This document shows positions 23,572-31,592 of a DNA stretch of 47,430 nt, piece by piece. The stretch spans positions 1-47,430 of the forward strand of contig NZ_JARJLT010000208.1 in NCBI RefSeq assembly GCF_029335315.1, given 5' to 3'. Both the position numbers and the translations under genes were made by a program. Below the pieces are notes generated by a model, which saw only the letters and a program-made list of their open reading frames with translations, was not told the DNA's origin and ran no database searches. This DNA is from Pseudomonas citronellolis (GTDB lineage Bacteria; Pseudomonadota; Gammaproteobacteria; Pseudomonadales; Pseudomonadaceae). Numbering within the stretch: position 1 is the first letter of the stretch; every line of letters starts with the position of its first letter.

Positions 23572-24915
23572 CTAACGGTTCCCTGTGGTGGCGGCGGCTT
23601 GCAGCGTGGCGTCCTGGCCGCGGAAGAAGTTCAGCATGTCCTGGGCGTTGACCCGGTAGTTGAGGTTGCCGCAGTGCCCGCCCAGCGGGTACAGGGTCAG
23701 CCGGTCGCCGAAGGTGCGGCGCAGGAAACCGATGTCGCCGGGGCCGAGGATGACGTCGTCGGCGTTGTGCATCACGGCGATCTTCGGGCTCTCGTGCAGG
23801 TACTGCCGCAGGGCGTACAGGCTGGTCTGCTGGATCAGCTGCGGCAGGCTGCCGCCGTCGTGGCGTTTGCGCCACGCGGGGATCAGTTGTTCGATCATGT
23901 AGCAGTCGAAGTCGCACTGCATGGAGCGCTTGAAGAACGGCTCCAGGCTGGTGCCCTCGGTGATCGGGTAGTTCGGCGGGGTGATCAGCCCGCGGCGGTT
24001 GATCAGGTCCGAGGTGAAGGCGATGTCGGCGGAGGAGAAGCGGAACACCGTGCCGATCAGCATGGCCATCTCTTCGTTGGTCAGGTGTTCCTTGGAGTGC
24101 TGGAAGTCGTAGAGGAAGGCCTCGTTGAGGTCGATGTAGCCCTTCTGCTGGAAGTAGCGGGTGAGCTTGGCCAGCACCAGCTGGTAGTAGGTCTTGGAGT
24201 CGGTGATGCCCTTGACCTGGGTCTGCACCAGCTTGTCCAGGTTGCTCACCGAGGTGTACAGGTTGACCGGCGGGTTGAGCAGCAGCACGCGCTTGAAGTT
24301 GAAGCTGCGGCGGGTTTCGTCGAGCTGGCTGACGAAGGCCGCGTGCAGCGCGCCGAGGCTGTAGCCGGTGAGGTAGTAGTCGGTGATCGGCAGCTCCGGA
24401 TGCTGCGCGCGCACCGCCTGCATCACCCGGTACAGGTCGTCGGCGTCGTCCGGGCTGTAGCCGGGCGTGGCGTGCAGCGAGGCGCCGGCCATGAAGTCCC
24501 AGCTGGTCGGCGAGGACAGCGTCACCACGTGGTAGCCGGCGCCGTAGAACAGGCGCTTGAGGTATTCCGGGGTGCTGCTGAGGTAGCTGGCGCCGGTGCC
24601 GGCGATGACGAACACCAGCGGCGCCGGGTGGTTCTGCCGGGCCAGGCGGTAGTGCAGCTTCTTCACCGGCCAGAAGTTGTCGGGCAGGGCGTACTCGCGC
24701 TCCGGGCGCAGTTTCAGGGAGAAGTCGCTCTGGCGGATGTCGGTGTCGTCCGGCAATTGCGGGCGCAATTCCGCCGGGGTGCTGGCGATGGTCGCTTCGA
24801 ACGGGTTGTTCAGGGGGTAGCCGTAGCTGGCCGGGTCGACGTCCCTGGCGAGCGCCGGACCGACGACGCCCATGACGAGGCCGAGCAGGGCGGCCACGCG
24901 CGTTAGCAGTGACAT
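23572..24915 (-). CDS. Secreted alpha/beta-hydrolase coupled to the MlaA homologue
   Basis: A 447-residue exported protein. A signal peptide (MSLLTRVAALLGLVMGVVGP, cleavage after PALA) precedes an alpha/beta-hydrolase fold: oxyanion segment APLVFVIAGTGASYLSS, nucleophile elbow YYLTGYSLGALHAAF (GxSxG), and a late IAVMHNADDVILG plus GGHCGNLNY that supply the likely Asp and His. The ATG at 24915 has AAGGA upstream; the longer frame to 24963 would hide the signal. The stop codon is immediately followed by the mlaA-like ATG. A lipase or phospholipase acting at the outer membrane is a reasonable guess, but the substrate is not known. Confidence 0.85.
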   Translation of the reverse strand: MSLLTRVAALLGLVMGVVGPALARDVDPASYGYPLNNPFEATIASTPAELRPQLPDDTDIRQSDFSLKLRPEREYALPDNFWPVKKLHYRLARQNHPAPLVFVIAGTGASYLSSTPEYLKRLFYGAGYHVVTLSSPTSWDFMAGASLHATPGYSPDDADDLYRVMQAVRAQHPELPITDYYLTGYSLGALHAAFVSQLDETRRSFNFKRVLLLNPPVNLYTSVSNLDKLVQTQVKGITDSKTYYQLVLAKLTRYFQQKGYIDLNEAFLYDFQHSKEHLTNEEMAMLIGTVFRFSSADIAFTSDLINRRGLITPPNYPITEGTSLEPFFKRSMQCDFDCYMIEQLIPAWRKRHDGGSLPQLIQQTSLYALRQYLHESPKIAVMHNADDVILGPGDIGFLRRTFGDRLTLYPLGGHCGNLNYRVNAQDMLNFFRGQDATLQAAATTGNR

Positions 24916-25074
24916 GCAGTGGATTCCTTTCAGGAAGACGCGATATGCAGTGAAACCGAGCACTATGACAAGCGCAAGTGCGACAAGTGCGGTGCTGTCC
25001 GTCAGGCGCCTTGTTCCGTCCTTGTCGGTCGGTTCGACTACCGAGGGCGCCGCGCCGGGGCCGGCCTGGCGAAT

Positions 25075-25620
25075 TCACGGGGCATCGATGCGCAGCTGTT
25101 CCACCCAGATCAGCTCGCAGGAACCGGCGCCGATGTCCTCGCGGCTGAGCGAGCTGACCCACTGCCAGCCGTCGTCGCCGGTGATGCGCACCAGTTGCCC
25201 GGTGATGTGCACGCGCTCGCCGGCGCTGACTTTCTCCAGGGTGCGGGCGACGTCGCGGTTGGCCGGGATCAGGTGCATGTTGGCGCTGTGCGTCTCGATC
25301 TCGCGGCGCGGCAGCGGCAGCGGGTCGGCGTGCCAGTGGTACCAGCGGCCGCTCTGGCTGAAGCGGATGCGCGCGGCCAGCGCCGGATCGCCCAGCGGGC
25401 CCCAGCCCAGGGCCAGGTCGGTGGGCGAGAGTTCCGCCTCGCGGCCGAAGTAGTAGTCCTCGCGGCCGAGCACCAGGGCGTCGAGCTGGAACGCCTGCAA
25501 CGGCTGCACGCTGTAGCGCACCAGGCGGAAGCTCGGCGTCTCCTGGGCCTGGACCGCGCCCGCCAGCCAGCAGCAGAGGGCGACCAGGCACCACGGCGGG
25601 AAGGGCGCAGCTCGCGACAT
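25075..25620 (-). CDS. Conserved secreted protein of unknown function
   Basis: A 181-residue protein with a signal peptide (WCLVALCCWLAGAVQAQE). I do not know a function. The mature part has several strongly patterned segments that I recall from uncharacterised proteobacterial proteins: GREDYYFGREAELSPTDLAL, RWYHWHADPLPLPRREIETH, and SANMHLIPANRDVARTLEKV, then GDDGWQWVSSLSREDIGAGS. The segment around residues 130-165 (AGERVHITGQLVRITG) looks like an OB- or SH3-type barrel. It lies 159 bases upstream of the hydrolase gene on the same strand. The start at 25620 is set by the signal peptide. Confidence 0.8.
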   Translation of the reverse strand: MSRAAPFPPWCLVALCCWLAGAVQAQETPSFRLVRYSVQPLQAFQLDALVLGREDYYFGREAELSPTDLALGWGPLGDPALAARIRFSQSGRWYHWHADPLPLPRREIETHSANMHLIPANRDVARTLEKVSAGERVHITGQLVRITGDDGWQWVSSLSREDIGAGSCELIWVEQLRIDAP

Positions 25621-25725
25621 GGCGTACTCCTCGGGGGACCGCTGAAGTCTAGTGCAGCGCCGCGCGCCCTTGCATCGGCCGTGGCGGTGGATATGCTGGG
25701 CGCCGTTTCCTTCCGGAGTGGCGCC

Positions 25726-26091
25726 ATGCCCCGTCGTTCGTCGCTGATTCTGCTGGGCCTGGTCGCGCTCTGGCTGGCCGCCTGCTACTGGGTGCGCTTC
25801 GGCCTGCTGGAGAACGGTGGCTGGGTCGACGTCTGCGCCGACGACGCCACGCTCTGGGCCTGCCAGGCGCGTTCCGGGCTGGGCCTGCTGATCCACTTCG
25901 GGGTGTTCGGCCAGGCGGCCCTGGCGGCGGCCTTGCCGGCTTTCGTCATCCCCGGCCGCTGGGGCTGGGCGCTGGCGGCGCTGGCGCTGTTCGTCGGCCT
26001 CACCGCGCTGGTGTTCTACAGCGTCAGCATGGCGGTGTTCGCCGTGGTCCTGGCCGGGTTGCGGCTGGTGCGCCAGGCTCGCGCGGCCTGA
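25726..26091 (+). CDS. Small membrane protein, unknown
   Basis: A 121-residue protein with three or four hydrophobic segments: SLILLGLVALWLAACYWV, SGLGLLIHFGVFGQAALAAA, then WALAALALFVGLTALVFY with SVSMAVFAVVLAGLRLV. Between the first two is a periplasm-like loop with Cys residues (GGWVDVCADDATLWACQARS). It has no family I recognise. The ATG at 25726 has GGAG eight bases upstream. It ends four bases before the convergent GH17 gene. Confidence 0.75.
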   Translation: MPRRSSLILLGLVALWLAACYWVRFGLLENGGWVDVCADDATLWACQARSGLGLLIHFGVFGQAALAAALPAFVIPGRWGWALAALALFVGLTALVFYSVSMAVFAVVLAGLRLVRQARAA

Positions 26092-26095
26092 TGCC

Positions 26096-27688
26096 TCAAG
26101 TGCCCTCGGCGAGCCCTACGGGATCCGTGGTGGTGCTCCGGGCGCCCCGGCGCAGGCCGCGCCAGAGCGCGCCGGTGAGCAGCGCGGCGACCCCGGCCCA
26201 GCCCAGCGCCTGGAGGTTATCCACACCCTCCAGGGCCAGTTGCGGGACTATTCCGACGGCGATCAGCACGGCCAGCAGGCAGGCTTCGCGGCCGGAAGCC
26301 GAGGCCGGTCGGCACAGATACAACAACGCCGGGAACAGCAGCGCGGCGTTGGGGAAGTTGCGGTAGCGCGCGTCGAACACCAGCGCCAGCATCCACACCG
26401 CGCCGGCGAAGCCGCTGGCCAGCAACAGCCAGCCGCCGCGCGCTTCGAACTGTGCGAGCAGGCGCGCACGCCAGCCGCCGGCGGCGCCCAGGGCCAGGCT
26501 CAGGTGCGCCAGCACCAGCAGGTTGAGCAGCACCAGGTAGCCCGCCCACAGCCATTCATCGAGGAAGGTGCAGATGACCCGTGCCTGGGCGCACCACAGC
26601 CCCAGGCAGGCGGCGCCGAGCGCCGCGCCCAGCGGTTGCAGCAGAGCGGCGCGGCCCTCGCGCGGGCGCCCGCCGAGCAGCAGCGCGGCGCTCCACAGGG
26701 CCAGCGAGAGGCCGAGCCAGAGCGGCCAGTCGGGCAGGTTGGAGACCGGCCCGGCGAGCACGTTCTTTTCCTGCCGGTCGGCGTCGAACAGGCCCCAGTA
26801 GCCGCCCACCGCGCCTTCGATGCGGCGCTTCCACGGCTGGTCGAAGGCCTCGATCAGGTTGTAGCGCCAGCCGCGTTCCTCGGCCAGGGCCACGAAACCG
26901 CGCAGGTAGCGCGCTTCATTGACCCGGCTGGGCAGGGCGGTCTGGCGCTGGCGGCCCTCGCTGGGCCAGCCGGTCTCGCCGATCAGCACGTCCTTGCCGG
27001 GAAAGGCGTGGTCGAAGCGCAGGCGGATTTCCTCGACATGCGCCAGGGCGCCGTCGATGCCGCTGGGCTGGTTGTCCCAGTAGGGCAGCAGGTGCAGGGT
27101 GATGAAGTCGACGCTGGTCGCCAGTTGCGGGTGCTTGAGCCAGTACTCCCAGACTTCGGCGTAGGACACCGGCTGGCGCACCTGGCTCTTCACTCGCGCC
27201 AGCAGCCCTTCCAGGTACTTGCTGGTGACTTCCTGGCGCAGCAGCGTCTCGTTGCCGACGATCACCGCCTGGACCACGTCCGGGTAGGCGTTGGCCGCCG
27301 CGATCAGCTTCTGCACCTCGCGCTCGCTGTCGGCCGGCATGGCGTTGATCCAGGCGCCGAGGATCAGCTTCAGGCCGTGCTTGCGGGCCAGCTCGGGGAT
27401 GCCTTCCAGGCCGCTCATGGAGTAGGTGCGCACGCAGGTGAAGCGGGTCGCCAGCAGCGCCAGGTCGGCGTCCATCTGCGCCGGGCGCAGGCTGAAGGGC
27501 TGGTCGAAGGGCGACTGGTCCTTGCCGAAGGGGCTGTAGGAGGCGCACTGCAGCTTGTGCGTGGGGCTGGCCGCGTCGGGCAGGCTGACCGCCGCGCCCA
27601 GGCCGTACCAGAGGCCGCACAGGCCGAGGAAGGCCAGCAGTACGGTGAGGCAGTAGGGCAGGAACGCGGAGCGTGGGGACGGGGTCAT
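26096..27688 (-). CDS. Membrane-anchored GH17 beta-1,3-glucan-active enzyme
   Basis: A 530-residue protein with an N-terminal membrane segment (FLPYCLTVLLAFLGLCGLWY), a GH17 catalytic domain (about 45-300) and a hydrophobic C-terminal half with about seven or eight membrane segments. The catalytic acids are seen in VIVGNETLLR (acid/base Glu) and VLIGETGWPSEG (nucleophile Glu). The start YSPFGKDQSPFDQPF and VRTYSMSGLEGIPELA are typical of proteobacterial GH17 proteins, several of which are beta-1,3-glucan transglycosylases rather than hydrolases. It probably works on an envelope glucan in the periplasm. No glycosyltransferase gene is adjacent. The ATG at 27688 is favoured over 27721. Confidence 0.88.
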   Translation of the reverse strand: MTPSPRSAFLPYCLTVLLAFLGLCGLWYGLGAAVSLPDAASPTHKLQCASYSPFGKDQSPFDQPFSLRPAQMDADLALLATRFTCVRTYSMSGLEGIPELARKHGLKLILGAWINAMPADSEREVQKLIAAANAYPDVVQAVIVGNETLLRQEVTSKYLEGLLARVKSQVRQPVSYAEVWEYWLKHPQLATSVDFITLHLLPYWDNQPSGIDGALAHVEEIRLRFDHAFPGKDVLIGETGWPSEGRQRQTALPSRVNEARYLRGFVALAEERGWRYNLIEAFDQPWKRRIEGAVGGYWGLFDADRQEKNVLAGPVSNLPDWPLWLGLSLALWSAALLLGGRPREGRAALLQPLGAALGAACLGLWCAQARVICTFLDEWLWAGYLVLLNLLVLAHLSLALGAAGGWRARLLAQFEARGGWLLLASGFAGAVWMLALVFDARYRNFPNAALLFPALLYLCRPASASGREACLLAVLIAVGIVPQLALEGVDNLQALGWAGVAALLTGALWRGLRRGARSTTTDPVGLAEGT

Positions 27689-27763
27689 GGGGCGGACGCG
27701 CGGGCCGGGGGAGGCGCGCATCTTAGCAACGCCGGGGCGCCGCCGTCAGTGCCCCGGGGCGCT

Positions 27764-27985
27764 TCAGGCGGGCAACGGAACGCAGCCGTGGGCGCCGTGA
27801 TTATCGCGCGTCGCGCCGGCGCCGAAGCGTTTCCAGAGTTTTTCGTGGAAGTGGAAGCCGACCGCGTTGCACAGCGGCTCGACGATCGCCAGCAGGCCGC
27901 CCACGGCGATGCTGCCGGTCAGCGCGTAGGCGACGCTGAAGGCGATGATGAAATACATCAGGGTGAAGGTGACGGTCTTGAGCAT
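27764..27985 (-). CDS. DUF2061 small membrane protein
   Basis: A 73-residue protein with two membrane segments (VTFTLMYFIIAFSVAYALTG and IAVGGLLAIVEPLCNAVGF) and the DUF2061 signature HFHEKLWKRFG. Function is unknown. The ATG at 27985 is favoured because GGAG lies eight bases upstream; a GTG at 28000 is the alternative. A Fur-box-like palindrome lies 17-31 bases before the ATG, which may place it under iron control. Confidence 0.85.
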   Translation of the reverse strand: MLKTVTFTLMYFIIAFSVAYALTGSIAVGGLLAIVEPLCNAVGFHFHEKLWKRFGAGATRDNHGAHGCVPLPA

Positions 27986-28001
27986 GGCGCTGGTCTCCAC
28001 T

Positions 28002-28016
28002 TGAGAATGATTCTCC
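28002..28016. promoter_or_regulatory. Fur-box-like inverted repeat
   Basis: TGAGAATGATTCTCC matches 12 of 15 positions of the 7-1-7 Fur consensus TGATAATNATTATCA and contains a perfect GAGAAT-G-ATTCTC palindrome. It lies between the DUF2061 gene and the betaine-binding gene, close to the former. Confidence 0.5.
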
Positions 28017-28260
28017 GTTGTGGGGGAGCCTAATGCGATGGAACCCCGGCGGGTAATCGGGCCTCTCTATGCAGGCGATAGCCACCCGGACCGTCGTGGA
28101 TGGAACAGGTGGGTCGTGGATGGGCGGAATCTGTCGCGCAGAGGACCGTTGCGCGTCGCTCTCAGAGCAGTTCGCCAGCAGCCCGCGCCGATCATGGGAG
28201 TGCGGCCAAGACCGTCCCGGGGCGTGCGCCCCGGTGAACCGAGAAGAAGGGGAGACACTT

Positions 28261-29118
28261 ATGCGAATGATGCGACGACTGATGGGCCTGGGCGCGGGCC
28301 TGGTGCTGTCGGCGGCGGCGGGGCTGGCCGGTGCGGCGGCCAAGCCGGAGATCACCATCGGCTACGTCGACGGCTGGTCGGACAGCGTGGCGACAACCCA
28401 CGTGGCCGCCGAGGTGATCCGCGAGAAGTACGGCTACCCGGTCAAGCTGATGCCGGTGGCGGCCGGCATCATGTGGCAGGGCGTGGCGCGCGGCAAGCTC
28501 GACGCCATGCTCTCGGCCTGGCTGCCGGTGACCCACGGCGCCTACTACGAGAAAATGAAGGGCCAGGTGGTCAACCTGGGCGTGAACTACCCGGGTGCGA
28601 AGATCGGCCTGATCGTGCCGGAGTACGTCAAGGCCAACAGCATCGAAGACCTCAAGGCGATGAAGGACGACTTCGGCGGCCGCATCGTCGGCATCGACGC
28701 CGGCGCCGGGGTGATGCTCAAGACCGACCAGGCGATCAAGGACTACGGCCTGGACTACAAGCTGGTGGCCAGCTCGGGTAGCGGCATGATCGCCGAGCTG
28801 ACCCGCGCCGAGAACGACCACAAGGCGGTGGCGGTGACCGGCTGGATTCCGCACTGGATGTTCGCCAAGTGGAAGCTGAAGTTCCTCGACGATCCGAAGA
28901 AGGTCTACGGCGAGGAAGAGCACGTCGACAGCGTGGCCAACCCGGCGCTGGAGAAGAAGGCCCCGGAAGTCTGGGCGCTGCTGAAGAAACTGCAGTGGAA
29001 GGACGGCGCGGAGATCGGCGAGGTGATGCTCGCCATCCAGGACGGCGCCAAGCCGGAAGAGGCCGCGAAGAAATGGGTGGCGGCGCATCCGGAGCGGGTC
29101 AAGGAGTGGACCCAGTAA
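28261..29118 (+). CDS. betX: Glycine-betaine-type substrate-binding protein, orphan (BetX-like)
   Basis: A 285-residue OpuAC-family periplasmic binding protein. Signal peptide MRMMRRLMGLGAGLVLSAAA; mature start about KPEITIGYVDGWSDSVATTH. Trp residues that would cage a quaternary amine are in DGWSDS, IMWQG, SAWLPVTHG and VTGWIPHWMF. There is no permease or ATPase gene nearby. In P. aeruginosa, BetX is an orphan betaine-binding protein that serves the Cbc transporter and sits just before yjcH-actP, as here; the symbol rests on that remembered synteny. The ATG at 28261 follows GAAGGGGAGACACTT; ATG 28267 is an alternative. Confidence 0.88.
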   Translation: MRMMRRLMGLGAGLVLSAAAGLAGAAAKPEITIGYVDGWSDSVATTHVAAEVIREKYGYPVKLMPVAAGIMWQGVARGKLDAMLSAWLPVTHGAYYEKMKGQVVNLGVNYPGAKIGLIVPEYVKANSIEDLKAMKDDFGGRIVGIDAGAGVMLKTDQAIKDYGLDYKLVASSGSGMIAELTRAENDHKAVAVTGWIPHWMFAKWKLKFLDDPKKVYGEEEHVDSVANPALEKKAPEVWALLKKLQWKDGAEIGEVMLAIQDGAKPEEAAKKWVAAHPERVKEWTQ

Positions 29119-29139
29119 GCGCCGCTGGCGCTCGTCCGG

Positions 29140-29174
29140 AAAAGCCGCTGCCCCGCGAGGGGGAGCGGCTTTTT
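29140..29174 (+). terminator. Rho-independent terminator of betX
   Basis: AGCCGCT-CCCC pairs with GGGG-AGCGGCT (one bulged G) and is followed by TTTTC; the 5' side begins with an A-run. Confidence 0.8.
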
Positions 29175-29238
29175 CGTACCTGGCGCCGCGAGCACGCCAG
29201 GGCGCGCTCTGACGAAGGACAAGGGCCCCTCTCCCCAA

Positions 29239-29262
29239 CCCTCTCCCGCAAGCGGGAGAGGG
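29239..29262. repeat. CCCTCTCCCGC hairpin repeat
   Basis: CCCTCTCCCGC (29239-29249) and GCGGGAGAGGG (29252-29262) form an 11-bp perfect stem. This sequence type is a very common intergenic repeat in Pseudomonas and Xanthomonas genomes. Confidence 0.75.
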
Positions 29263-29306
29263 GGCTGGCCGGCATGGGCGGGAAGGTCGGCGCAGTCCTG
29301 CAACGC

Positions 29307-29402
29307 GTAGGGCGGATAACCGTTCGCGGTCATCCGCCGTGTTGGCCTGGACAGCGGAACCGGGGCGACGGCGGATAACGCCGTAGGCGTTATGCGCCCT
29401 AC
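29307..29402. repeat. Paired palindrome, GTAGGGCG family (heads outward)
   Basis: A 96-base element starting GTAGGGCGGATAACCG and ending GTTATGCGCCCTAC, the same layout as the copy at 16397-16491 with a diverged centre. Confidence 0.85.
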
Positions 29403-29456
29403 GCGGAGCTCTCGGTTGCCAGCCAAGGGGCTCTATCTCGGGTCTTCCCCGGTGCT

Positions 29457-29470
29457 ACGACTAAAGTCGT
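29457..29470. promoter_or_regulatory. Palindromic site in the yjcH-actP control region
   Basis: ACGACT-AA-AGTCGT, a perfect 6-2-6 inverted repeat 78 bases before the yjcH ATG. Acetate permease operons in pseudomonads are known to be controlled by a LuxR-type response regulator (the MxtR/ErdR system); this could be its site, but I have no consensus to compare with. Confidence 0.4.
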
Positions 29471-29547
29471 CTGGAGGCCTTGCACCAGAGTCCTAAAGTG
29501 GGGATCGACGACATCCGCGTCATCCCCGCTGTGAGGACAACAACAAA

Positions 29548-29859
29548 ATGAACGACAGCATCTACCAGCGGATTGATACCAATCCGCGCTTCAAGGAACT
29601 GGTGGCCAAACGCGAGCGATTCGCCTGGCTGCTCTCGCTGATCATGCTGGGCCTGTACGTGGCCTTCATTCTGCTGATCGCTTTCGAACCGCAAGTGCTG
29701 GGCACCAGGGTGAGCCCCGATTCCTCGGTCACCTGGGGCATTCCCCTGGGCGTCGGGCTGATCGTTTCGGCCTTCGTCCTCACCGGCATCTACGTGCGCC
29801 GCGCCAACGGCGAGTTCGACAGCCTGAACCAGCAGATCCTCAAGGAGGCCCAGCAATGA
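29548..29859 (+). CDS. yjcH: DUF485 membrane protein YjcH
   Basis: A 103-residue protein with two membrane segments ([20 protein letters not shown] and [20 protein letters not shown]) and the DUF485 pattern [16 protein letters not shown] near the N-terminus. It is a conserved partner of the acetate permease ActP, of unclear role. Its stop overlaps the actP start by four bases (ATGA). Confidence 0.95.
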   Translation: MNDSIYQRIDTNPRFKELVAKRERFAWLLSLIMLGLYVAFILLIAFEPQVLGTRVSPDSSVTWGIPLGVGLIVSAFVLTGIYVRRANGEFDSLNQQILKEAQQ

Positions 29860-31511
29860 AGGCCCGCCTGCTCGCGGCCCTCGGTCTGGCCGCCTTCGCC
29901 CCCGCCCTCTGGGCCGACGCCCTCACCGGCGAGGTGCAGCGCCAGCCGCTGAACATCTCGGCCATCGTCATGTTCGTGGCCTTCGTCGGCCTTACCCTGT
30001 GCATCACCTACTGGGCCTCCAAGCGCAGCAAGTCCGCTGCCGACTTCTACACCGCCGGCGGCAGCATCACCGGCTTCCAGAACGGCCTGGCGATCGCCGG
30101 TGACTACATGTCCGCGGCCTCCTTCCTGGGGATTTCCGCGCTGGTGTTCACCTCCGGCTACGACGGCCTGATCTACTCCATCGGCTTCCTGGTCGGCTGG
30201 CCGATCATCCTCTTCCTGATCGCCGAACGCCTGCGCAACCTCGGCAAGTACACCTTCGCCGACGTCGCCTCCTACCGCCTGAAACAGAAGGAAGTGCGCA
30301 CCCTGTCCGCCTGCGGTTCGCTGGTGGTGGTGGCCTTCTACCTGATCGCGCAGATGGTCGGCGCCGGCAAGCTGATCGAGCTGCTGTTCGGCCTGAACTA
30401 CCATGTCGCGGTGGTCATGGTCGGCATCCTGATGGTGCTCTACGTGCTGTTCGGCGGCATGCTCGCCACCACCTGGGTGCAGATCATCAAGGCGGTGCTG
30501 CTGCTCTCCGGCGCCACCTTCATGGCGATCATGGTGCTCAAGCACGTCAACTTCGACATCAGCACCCTGTTCTCCGAAGCCATCAAGGTGCACCCGAAGG
30601 GCGAGGCGATCATGAGCCCCGGCGGCCTGGTGAAGGACCCGATCTCGGCCTTCTCCCTGGGCTTCGCGCTGATGTTCGGCACCGCCGGCCTGCCGCACAT
30701 CCTGATGCGCTTCTTCACCGTCAGCGACGCCAAGGAAGCCCGCAAGTCGGTGTTCTTCGCCACCGGCTTCATCGGCTACTTCTACATCCTGACCTTCATC
30801 ATCGGCTTCGGCGCCATCCTGCTGGTCAGCACCAACCCGGCCTTCAAGGACGCCGCCGGCGCCCTGCTGGGCGGCAACAACATGGCCGCGGTGCACCTGG
30901 CCGACGCCGTCGGCGGCAGCCTGTTCCTCGGCTTCATCTCGGCGGTGGCCTTCGCCACCATCCTCGCGGTGGTCGCCGGCCTGACCCTGGCCGGTGCCTC
31001 GGCGGTGTCCCACGACCTGTACGCCAGCGTCATCAAGGGCGGCAAGGCCAACGAGAAGGACGAGCTGCGCGTGTCGAAGATCACCACCGTCGCCCTGGGC
31101 GTGGTGGCCATCTTCCTCGGCATCCTGTTCGAGAAGCAGAACATCGCCTTCATGGTCGGCCTGGCCTTCTCCATCGCCGCCAGCTGCAACTTCCCGGTGC
31201 TGCTGCTCTCGATGTACTGGAAGAAGCTGACCACCCGTGGCGCCACCATCGGCGGCTGGATGGGGCTGATCACCGCGGTGGTGCTGATGATCCTCGGCCC
31301 GACCATCTGGGTGCAGATCCTCGGCCACGAGAAGCCGATCTACCCGTTCGAGTACCCGGCGCTGTTCTCCATGGCCGTGGCCTTCATCGGCATCTGGTTC
31401 TTCTCCATCACCGACAAGTCGAAGGCTGCCGACGAAGAGCGCGCGCGCTTCTTCCCGCAGTTCATTCGCTCGCAGACCGGCCTGGGCGCCAGTGGCGCGG
31501 TAGCCCACTGA
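29856..31511 (+). CDS. actP: Cation/acetate symporter ActP
   Basis: A 551-residue sodium:solute symporter family protein that takes up acetate and other short-chain monocarboxylates with a cation. A signal-like N-terminus ([20 protein letters not shown]) precedes about 13 membrane helices. Family stretches include [47 protein letters not shown] and [17 protein letters not shown]. It is translated from the same message as yjcH and ends at a strong terminator. Confidence 0.97.
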   Translation: MKARLLAALGLAAFAPALWADALTGEVQRQPLNISAIVMFVAFVGLTLCITYWASKRSKSAADFYTAGGSITGFQNGLAIAGDYMSAASFLGISALVFTSGYDGLIYSIGFLVGWPIILFLIAERLRNLGKYTFADVASYRLKQKEVRTLSACGSLVVVAFYLIAQMVGAGKLIELLFGLNYHVAVVMVGILMVLYVLFGGMLATTWVQIIKAVLLLSGATFMAIMVLKHVNFDISTLFSEAIKVHPKGEAIMSPGGLVKDPISAFSLGFALMFGTAGLPHILMRFFTVSDAKEARKSVFFATGFIGYFYILTFIIGFGAILLVSTNPAFKDAAGALLGGNNMAAVHLADAVGGSLFLGFISAVAFATILAVVAGLTLAGASAVSHDLYASVIKGGKANEKDELRVSKITTVALGVVAIFLGILFEKQNIAFMVGLAFSIAASCNFPVLLLSMYWKKLTTRGATIGGWMGLITAVVLMILGPTIWVQILGHEKPIYPFEYPALFSMAVAFIGIWFFSITDKSKAADEERARFFPQFIRSQTGLGASGAVAH

Positions 31512-31530
31512 TGATCCACGGCTGACCACG

Positions 31531-31566
31531 ACGAAGCCGGAGGCCCGCCTCCGGCTTCGTTCTTTT
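31531..31566 (+). terminator. Rho-independent terminator after actP
   Basis: ACGAAGCCGGAGG (31531-31543) pairs perfectly with CCTCCGGCTTCGT (31548-31560), loop CCCG, tail TCTTTTT. Confidence 0.9.
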
Positions 31567-31592
31567 TGCGGTACTGCCAGAAGGGGCTCGCG

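Larger units (their letters stand above)
29119..29547. other. Gene-free stretch with terminator, repeats and acetate operon control region
   Basis: 429 bases without a credible gene. In order: the betX terminator, a CCCTCTCCCGC/GCGGGAGAGGG hairpin, a 96-base GTAGGGCG paired palindrome, and about 140 bases before yjcH that carry the palindrome ACGACTAAAGTCGT. Confidence 0.8.

Noticed and set aside
28069-28260. Upstream extension of the betaine-binding protein
   Set aside because: It would hide the signal peptide; the ATG at 28261 has a proper ribosome site and leader.
29472-29484. TGG...TTGCA resembling a sigma-54 promoter before yjcH
   Set aside because: The GG and GC elements are three bases too close for a -24/-12 promoter.
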